A stretch of DNA of 64,000 nucleotides from Vibrio agarivorans. Lineage in GTDB: Bacteria > Pseudomonadota > Gammaproteobacteria > Enterobacterales > Vibrionaceae. The position numbers and the translations under genes were made by a program. Below the pieces are notes generated by a model. The model searched no databases, was not told the DNA's origin, and saw only the letters and a program-made list of their open reading frames with translations. The stretch is taken from positions 1 to 64,000 of the forward strand of contig NZ_JAUFQF010000001.1 in the NCBI RefSeq assembly GCF_030409635.1, read 5' to 3'. Below are positions 58,733 through 64,000 of this stretch, piece after piece. Position 1 is the first letter of the stretch; each line of letters starts with the position of its first letter.

Positions 58733-59437
58733 CTAACACCCAAGCAACTCTTCCACCAATTCCGGTATCAACTCAGTCGCTTTCCCCTGACGGCTTTCAT
58801 CAAACTCAGCACAAAGATCGCCGGGCTCTAGATTGATCTCAATCGTTTTCGCGCCAAAGTGATTGGCTTCGTGAACAAACCCGGCTGCAGGATAGACCTT
58901 TCCTGAAGTGCCTATGGAGATGAAGAGATCAGCTTTAGCCAATAGAGATTGAATCTCTGTCATGCGATAGGGCATTTCGCCGAAAAAGACGATATCGACC
59001 CTTAATTGTGATGGGGTTTCACAACAGGTGCAGTATGAGCCGTCGACAACGATATTCTCTTTCCACTCTACTCGCTGCCCTGATACCGGGCACAAAGCCG
59101 AGTTCAGTTCACCGTGCATATGGATCACATCAGCGCCTGCCATATCAAGGAAGTTGTCGACGTTTTGGGTGATAAGGTGACATTCACCATCAAATTCGCG
59201 TTGCAGCTTTGCTAGTGCGTGGTGGGCAGCATTGGGTTCAATATCGACCATTTTTGAACGAAGATTGTTGTAAAAATCATTCACTAAAAATGGGTCATGC
59301 TCCAGTGCTTCCGGGGTGCATACATCTTCAATTTTATGATCATTCCATAGGCCATTGCTGTAGCGAAAGGTGCGCATGCCTTCTGATTCTGCACTAAGAC
59401 CAGCACCGGATAGGATCACGATATTCTTTGGTTTCAT
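58733..59437 (-). CDS. cobB: CobB-like NAD-dependent sirtuin deacylase
   Basis: A 234-residue sirtuin from ATG 59437 (or ATG 59449), preferred because the frame open to 59665 includes the 20-bp operator at 59633. Sirtuin motifs: VILSGAGLSAESEGMRTFR, ITQNVDNF, MHGEL with catalytic His, zinc site with C-PVSG and CTCC, and FGEMPYRM and GTSGKVYPAAGFV. In E. coli CobB the acyl-pocket segment is FYNARR with Tyr-x-x-Arg; here it reads FYNNLR, so the Arg is one place later. It should remove acyl groups from lysines. Confidence 0.88.
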   Translation of the reverse strand: MKPKNIVILSGAGLSAESEGMRTFRYSNGLWNDHKIEDVCTPEALEHDPFLVNDFYNNLRSKMVDIEPNAAHHALAKLQREFDGECHLITQNVDNFLDMAGADVIHMHGELNSALCPVSGQRVEWKENIVVDGSYCTCCETPSQLRVDIVFFGEMPYRMTEIQSLLAKADLFISIGTSGKVYPAAGFVHEANHFGAKTIEINLEPGDLCAEFDESRQGKATELIPELVEELLGC

Positions 59438-59632
59438 TTCATTGCTCATCATCATTATTTTATGTAGTAAGCCCATCATAGCAGTGTTATCAAAGGCTTG
59501 TGTAGTTCGAGATAGTGACGTGACGAATATTGGTTTCATAGCAGTTGCACGATAAGTGCATTGTTCGTGAAGTCTCGCGCAAATGGGTGAAAACCCCCTT
59601 GTTGGGTGTGGCAAAGGGAGTAATATCGAATC

Positions 59633-59652
59633 AAAAGAAAGCGCTTTCTTTT
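59633..59652. promoter_or_regulatory. LacI-type operator, distal copy
   Basis: AAAAGAAAGCGCTTTCTTTT is a perfect 20-bp palindrome, identical to the copy at 59857-59876. The central CG flanked by symmetrical arms is the style of LacI-family operators. Confidence 0.75.
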
Positions 59653-59856
59653 TGGTTTTTGCCAAACGATAAGCGCTGATATGGACAAAGAAAAGCCGCG
59701 CTGGTTAGCCCAAACTCATAAGAGCGTAGCTACAAATACCTATCTGCCAACAGGTTAAGTAGTGAAACGGGTATCTGATATGGTTAGCGCAAGGCTTTGG
59801 TTGATGCCGACAAGCCTTAACTTGTTGTTATCGAAACCGACACTCATTGAAAGTGA

Positions 59857-59876
59857 AAAAGAAAGCGCTTTCTTTT
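59857..59876. promoter_or_regulatory. LacI-type operator, proximal copy
   Basis: Second identical 20-bp palindrome, ending 32 bases before the start of the phosphorylase-like gene at 59909. The two centres are 224 bases apart, close to a whole number of helical turns (about 21.3), which would allow repression by looping. The intervening 59653-59856 holds no gene. Confidence 0.78.
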
Positions 59877-59908
59877 GGGGTTAACTCTTTTGAGGTTCAA
59901 AGTTTTCT

Positions 59909-62900
59909 ATGATTCAAAGATCTTTTCCAGAGCATGCTGTCAGCGGTAAGTTCGTTGATAAGCAGGGACAACGTTTCTACAAAATTGCCAATGTTGACCA
60001 GATGGCGCCGTTCTTCATAAGCGTTGTATCCTCAAGTGACCACTGGCTGTTTATCTCATCTACTGGCAGCTTATCGGCGGGGCGTATTCGACCAGAAAAT
60101 GCGTTGTTCCCTTACAAGTCTGTCGACCACATTCATGAGAGTGCTGAAAATACCGGCTCAAAGACTATCGTGCGTGTTCACCTTGAAAATGGCGTTGCAC
60201 TTTGGGAACCGTTTAATACGCAGCATGACGGTCTGTATCAAGTCACACGTAACCTGTATAAAAACACGGTTGGCGACAAAATCTTGTTTGAAGAGATTAA
60301 CCACAGCTTAGGTTTGAAGTTTGAATATAGCTGGGCAAGCAGTGAAGAGTTTGGCTTTATTCGTGAAAGCCAAATCAGCAATCTAACTGATTATGCGTTG
60401 TCAGTTGAAGTGTTGGATGGTTTACAAAACCTGCTGCCTTCGGGGGCTCCTTTGCAAGCACTTCAAACTCGCAGTGCCTTGGTGGATGCCTATAAATGGA
60501 ATGAGCGTGAACAAGACAGCGCTCTGGCACTGTTTACCATGTACGCCAAGTTGAGTGATCGCGCGGATCCTGCAGAGTCCTTACTTGCAACAACGGTCTT
60601 TAGTCTTGGTTTGCCTGCAAAGGTTCTGCTTACAAGTCGTCAGTTGAGTCACTTTAGAAAAGGGCAGCCGATCGAAGCGGAAACTCTTACCAAGGGCATT
60701 CGCGGTAGTTACTTACTCAACCACACAATGACTTTAGCAGCGCAGTCAAATCAGTCTTGGCAGATTGTTGCAGATATAGATAAAAACCACAGTGATGTCG
60801 CTCAGCTAAAACAAGCACTGAACGCTCCAGAAACTCTGGCGAGAGAGATTAGTGAGACTATTGAACGTAATCAACGTGAACTAATGAGCTTGATGTCTGG
60901 CGCTGATGCTTGGCAGTTGACTGCCGATGAAAGCACCAGCGTGCATCATTATGCGAACGTCTTGTTCAACAATATGCGTGGTGGGGTAGTGACGAACAAC
61001 TACACACTAGACAAGGCGGACGTTGAGAAGACGATGCGTTCAGCCAACCAGCAGGTTTGTTCGCGCCATGACAGTTTCTTTGCTCAGCTGCCAGACAGTT
61101 TTACTCATGCTGGTCTTGTCAACAAGGCGAAACAGACTGGAGATAGTCAGCTTGTACGTTTGAGTTATGAGTATCTGCCACTGACTTTCGGTCGTCGTCA
61201 CGGCGATCCAAGTCGCCCATGGAATCACTACGAAATTAAACTTAAAGATGAACAAGGTGAGCGTTTACTCTCTTATCAAGGCAACTGGCGTGACATTTTC
61301 CAGAACTGGGAGGCGATGGCGCTCAGTTATCCGGGATTCATTCACTCTTTCATTGCGAAGTTTGTGAATGCTTCAACGGTTGATGGTTATAACCCTTATC
61401 GAATTACCAAAGACGGAGTGGATTGGGAGTTGCTTGAGCCAGACGACCCGTGGAGCAACATCGGTTACTGGGGCGATCATCAGATCATCTACCTGCTTAA
61501 ATTCCTTGAGCTTGCTGATAAGTTTGATCAGCAAGGGCTGGTGGACTCTTTAAGTGATGGCCGATTTAGCTATGCCAATGTGCCTTACGAAATCTGTGAT
61601 GTTGATGAGCTATTCAAGAACCCAAAAGACACTGTAAATTTCAACCAGAAAACTCAGACGTTGACCGAAGAGAAGTCTCAGTTGCTCGGTAGCGATGGCA
61701 AACTGGTACTGACCAGTGACAACGAAGTGTACCTCGTCAACTTAATGGAGAAGATCCTAGTACCGCTACTCGCGAAATTGAGCAACCTCGTGATTGACGG
61801 TGGTATCTGGCTAAATACGCAGCGCCCAGAGTGGAACGATGCAAACAACGCGATTGTGGGCAATGGTTTGTCTATGGTGACCTTGTATTACATTCGTCGT
61901 TACGTTGCGTTTGCACAGGCGCTTGTTAACAAAGCTTCGAATCAATTTTGGCTGTCGTTGGAAGTCGCGGATTGGATGACCGAGGTGACTGAGGTTCTCG
62001 CTAAAGCGGCACAAGAAATTCGTCAAGAAACCATTAACCCACAGACGCAAAAAGCGCTGTTAACTCAACTTGCTAGTGCAGCGGAGCGTTACCGCAAAGC
62101 CGTCTATCAACAAGGTGGTTTTTCTGCGAAATCAGAAACGCCTAAAGCGTGTATTGAGCAACTGCTAAACGTGAGCTTAGAGGTGATTGATTCGAGCTGT
62201 CGCAATAACTTGCGCCAAGATGGCTTGTACAACGCATACAATATTCTTACGAGCAGCTCTGAGACATTGCAGGTTGAAGAGCTTTACCCAATGCTGGAAG
62301 GTCAGGTCGCGGCACTAAGCTCAGGGCTATTAACACCTGAAGAAGTCCTCAACTTGTTGGATACACTGTTTGATAGCGACATGTATCGTGAAGACCAACA
62401 GAGCTTTATGCTCTATCCAGACCGTGATCTCGCTTCGTTTATGCAAAAGAACCAAATTCCAGCCGCGAGTGTTGAGGGCAGCCCCGTGTTACTGGCTATG
62501 ATCGAAGCAGGGGATCAACGAGTCGTTAACCGTGATAGTGAAGGGGTATATCACTTCAATGCCGCTTTTGAAAATATCGGTTTTGTTCAGGCAACGCTTG
62601 AGCAAGTGAAGCAAGAGTATCGTTTTGATGATTCGGCTTGGGAAGATATTGAGCTGCTGTATGAGCAAGTCTTTAATCACAAAGCGTTTACAGGTCGCTC
62701 AGGCACGATGTTTGGCTATGAAGGTTTGGGTTGTATCTATTGGCATATGGTCTCGAAGTTATTGTTGGCAGTGCAAGAGAACTACCAAGCCGCATGGCTG
62801 GCTGACCCATACGCTGACGTCACCAACAAGTTAGCGGAGCACTACTATCGAGTACGCCAAGGTATTGGTTTCAATAAAACACCAGATAATTACGGTGCGT

Positions 62901-63349
62901 TTCCAACGGATCCATACTCTCATACTCCGAAGAGCGCAGGCGCGCAGCAGCCGGGAATGACTGGGCAGGTGAAAGAGGAAGTGATTACGCGCTTTGGAGA
63001 GCTAGGTGTAAAAGTTCAGGACCGAGAGATTGTCATTGAGCCCTCTCTGTTGAAACCTAGTGAGTTCCTAGTTAATGACAGTGATTTTATTTGCCTAAAC
63101 ACCGCAGGTATTGAATGTCGCTACTCATTGAAACCGGGACAACTAGCGTTTACTTACTGCCAAGTGCCGTTTATCTATACAGTCAGTTCTGTTGGCAATG
63201 AGTTGGTCAAAGTGACGTTCAGCAACGGCCACTCAGAAACACTTGATCGGTTGGTTTTGACAGAGAGTCTGAGTGAGCACCTATTTGCTCGAACTGGGTT
63301 GATTGAGAAAGTTGAAGTGACACTGCCTCGAGGGAGGCTGTTTCGATAA
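59909..63349 (+). CDS. Clan GH-Q glycoside phosphorylase-like enzyme (GH149/GH161/GH94-like)
   Basis: A 1146-residue cytoplasmic enzyme. Segments recalling large beta-glucan phosphorylases include GNWRDIFQNWEALA-like (GNWRDIFQNWEAMA), FVNASTVDGYNPYRIT, GYWGDHQIIYL, the likely acid RPEWNDANN (Asp644), GRSGTMFGYEGLGCIYWHM and GAQQPGMTGQVKEEVI near the C-terminus. Such enzymes cleave beta-1,3-glucan or related oligosaccharides with phosphate to sugar-1-phosphate. The two LacI-type operators upstream and the LacI gene opposite support sugar-induced expression. Exact family and linkage cannot be settled by eye. Confidence 0.6.
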   Translation: MIQRSFPEHAVSGKFVDKQGQRFYKIANVDQMAPFFISVVSSSDHWLFISSTGSLSAGRIRPENALFPYKSVDHIHESAENTGSKTIVRVHLENGVALWEPFNTQHDGLYQVTRNLYKNTVGDKILFEEINHSLGLKFEYSWASSEEFGFIRESQISNLTDYALSVEVLDGLQNLLPSGAPLQALQTRSALVDAYKWNEREQDSALALFTMYAKLSDRADPAESLLATTVFSLGLPAKVLLTSRQLSHFRKGQPIEAETLTKGIRGSYLLNHTMTLAAQSNQSWQIVADIDKNHSDVAQLKQALNAPETLAREISETIERNQRELMSLMSGADAWQLTADESTSVHHYANVLFNNMRGGVVTNNYTLDKADVEKTMRSANQQVCSRHDSFFAQLPDSFTHAGLVNKAKQTGDSQLVRLSYEYLPLTFGRRHGDPSRPWNHYEIKLKDEQGERLLSYQGNWRDIFQNWEAMALSYPGFIHSFIAKFVNASTVDGYNPYRITKDGVDWELLEPDDPWSNIGYWGDHQIIYLLKFLELADKFDQQGLVDSLSDGRFSYANVPYEICDVDELFKNPKDTVNFNQKTQTLTEEKSQLLGSDGKLVLTSDNEVYLVNLMEKILVPLLAKLSNLVIDGGIWLNTQRPEWNDANNAIVGNGLSMVTLYYIRRYVAFAQALVNKASNQFWLSLEVADWMTEVTEVLAKAAQEIRQETINPQTQKALLTQLASAAERYRKAVYQQGGFSAKSETPKACIEQLLNVSLEVIDSSCRNNLRQDGLYNAYNILTSSSETLQVEELYPMLEGQVAALSSGLLTPEEVLNLLDTLFDSDMYREDQQSFMLYPDRDLASFMQKNQIPAASVEGSPVLLAMIEAGDQRVVNRDSEGVYHFNAAFENIGFVQATLEQVKQEYRFDDSAWEDIELLYEQVFNHKAFTGRSGTMFGYEGLGCIYWHMVSKLLLAVQENYQAAWLADPYADVTNKLAEHYYRVRQGIGFNKTPDNYGAFPTDPYSHTPKSAGAQQPGMTGQVKEEVITRFGELGVKVQDREIVIEPSLLKPSEFLVNDSDFICLNTAGIECRYSLKPGQLAFTYCQVPFIYTVSSVGNELVKVTFSNGHSETLDRLVLTESLSEHLFARTGLIEKVEVTLPRGRLFR

Positions 63350-63370
63350 TTCTGTTGTGACAACAGATTA

Positions 63371-63415
63371 AAAAATCCCCGAAGCTTGTTTATTGGTAAG
63401 CTTGCGGGGATTTTT
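63371..63415. terminator. Bidirectional terminator between the phosphorylase and LacI genes
   Basis: AAAAATCCCC (63371-63380) and GGGGATTTTT (63406-63415), with inner AAGCTT/AAGCTT arms, form a long stem with T-runs on both strands. Confidence 0.9.
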
Positions 63416-63426
63416 CATCATTAGTG

Positions 63427-64000
63427 CTAACTTATCTTGCAAACCGAATCCCTCAAAACCAACTCAGGAAGCAACTGGTGACTTTCTGGCTGAGCCTGTT
63501 TGTTCAACATACCCAAAACCCATTCGACAGACAGTTTACCCATCTCTGCCACCGGAAAGTTTACGGTGGTGAGGCTAGGGCGAATGTGCTGACTATAAGT
63601 GTCATTGTCAAAGCCGATAATCGATAGGTCTTGGCCGACTTTGATGCCTTGCTCATAACAGACATCATAAAGCGCTAGCGCGATGGCGTCATTTTGGCAA
63701 AATACGGCGGTTGCCTCTGTGTTTCTATTTAACAGTTTAAGTGCAGCCTTATGATTACCACAGTGATCAAAACGACCCTCTACGATCAGGTTTTGATCGT
63801 AGTCTATTCCAGATTCTTGCAATGCACGCTGATAGCCTCGTAGGCGCTCTCGGCTATCTATTTTGCTACTTTGCCCAGTGATGGTGGCGATTTTTGTATG
63901 ACCTTGATTGAGGAGATATTGAGTCGCGAGGTATCCGCCTTGCTCATTATCAAAGCTGAGGCAGTGCTCGGCAATTTCAGGGATATAGCGGTTAAGAATT
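63427..64000 (-). CDS. LacI-family transcriptional regulator, 5' end beyond the window
   Basis: A partial LacI-family protein; the minus-strand frame stays open to 64000. Visible is the effector domain: GGYLATQYLLNQGHTKIATITG, ERLRGYQRALQESGID, AVFCQNDAIALALYD, LSIIGFDNDTYSQHIRPSLTTV and MGKLSVEWVL. The DNA-binding headpiece lies outside. It is convergent with the phosphorylase-like gene and is the best candidate for the repressor of that gene through the operators at 59633 and 59857. Confidence 0.88.
   Translation of the reverse strand, partial: ILNRYIPEIAEHCLSFDNEQGGYLATQYLLNQGHTKIATITGQSSKIDSRERLRGYQRALQESGIDYDQNLIVEGRFDHCGNHKAALKLLNRNTEATAVFCQNDAIALALYDVCYEQGIKVGQDLSIIGFDNDTYSQHIRPSLTTVNFPVAEMGKLSVEWVLGMLNKQAQPESHQLLPELVLRDSVCKIS

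Noticed and set aside
58580..58831. 83-codon plus-strand frame after the AraC-type gene
   Set aside because: It overlaps the sirtuin gene's 3' end on the other strand and has no domain or ribosome binding site.
59450..59665. N-terminal extension of the sirtuin to 59665
   Set aside because: It would translate the 20-bp LacI-type operator and adds more than 70 residues absent from CobB.

Overview
The window reads as a stretch of a Vibrio (Vibrionaceae) chromosome carrying an integrated mobile element at its left end. The Vibrio assignment rests on several lineage-typical loci seen together: a tfoY-type competence regulator behind a c-di-GMP-I (GEMM/Vc2-like) riboswitch, a VemP-like arrest peptide in front of a second secDF pair, torD/torR, SoxR, PurR, and housekeeping genes (aspS, cysS, topA, aroA, infA, lpxH) that all read as gammaproteobacterial.

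Positions 1-8.85 kb hold a mobile island. A tightly overlapping operon encodes two different tyrosine recombinases (485 aa; about 870 aa but frameshifted), a 225-aa protein, a 145-aa coiled-coil protein and a RecD2-like helicase. The first three match, from memory, the GmtY/GmtZ/GmtX trio of gammaproteobacterial GMT islands, which carry anti-phage cargo. Here the cargo is a two-gene unit: an AbiV-like HEPN protein and an unrecognised 176-aa partner joined by a GTGA overlap. The right boundary looks like a 29-bp palindrome at 8818-8846, followed by the 3' remnant of a DUF6279-type lipoprotein gene.

9.3-14.4 kb: a TauE/SafE permease, a small membrane protein and a complete polar amino-acid ABC importer (ATPase, permease, binding protein, permease). 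The importer operon is bracketed by short TGCCTGTCCCA-type repeats in inverted orientation, which look REP-like.

14.4-25.7 kb: HMG-CoA reductase, an MFS exporter, a VOC protein divergent from soxR with a textbook SoxR-type promoter, a YchJ-like protein overlapping an EAL-HDOD gene, lpxH, ppiB, cysS, tdk, infA, and the N-degron transferases bpt and aat.

25.9-38.7 kb: aroA, yciN, topA, glgCA (a PurR-like operator lies upstream of glgC), an alpha/beta hydrolase, a DUF2007 protein, a TVP38-family membrane protein, tfoY with its riboswitch, purR and torD.

39-54.3 kb: torR, ahpCF with an OxyR site, a nitroreductase, vemP-secD2-secF2, a three-gene ATP-grasp / 7TM-transglutaminase / retropepsin-like set, cmoAB, a D,D-carboxypeptidase and a DUF72 protein.

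54.5-64 kb: aspS, an SDR, an AraC-type regulator, a CobB-like sirtuin, and a 1146-aa glycoside-phosphorylase-like enzyme. That enzyme is preceded by two identical 20-bp LacI-type operators and faces a LacI-family regulator that runs off the window end. No rRNA, tRNA or CRISPR array was seen.
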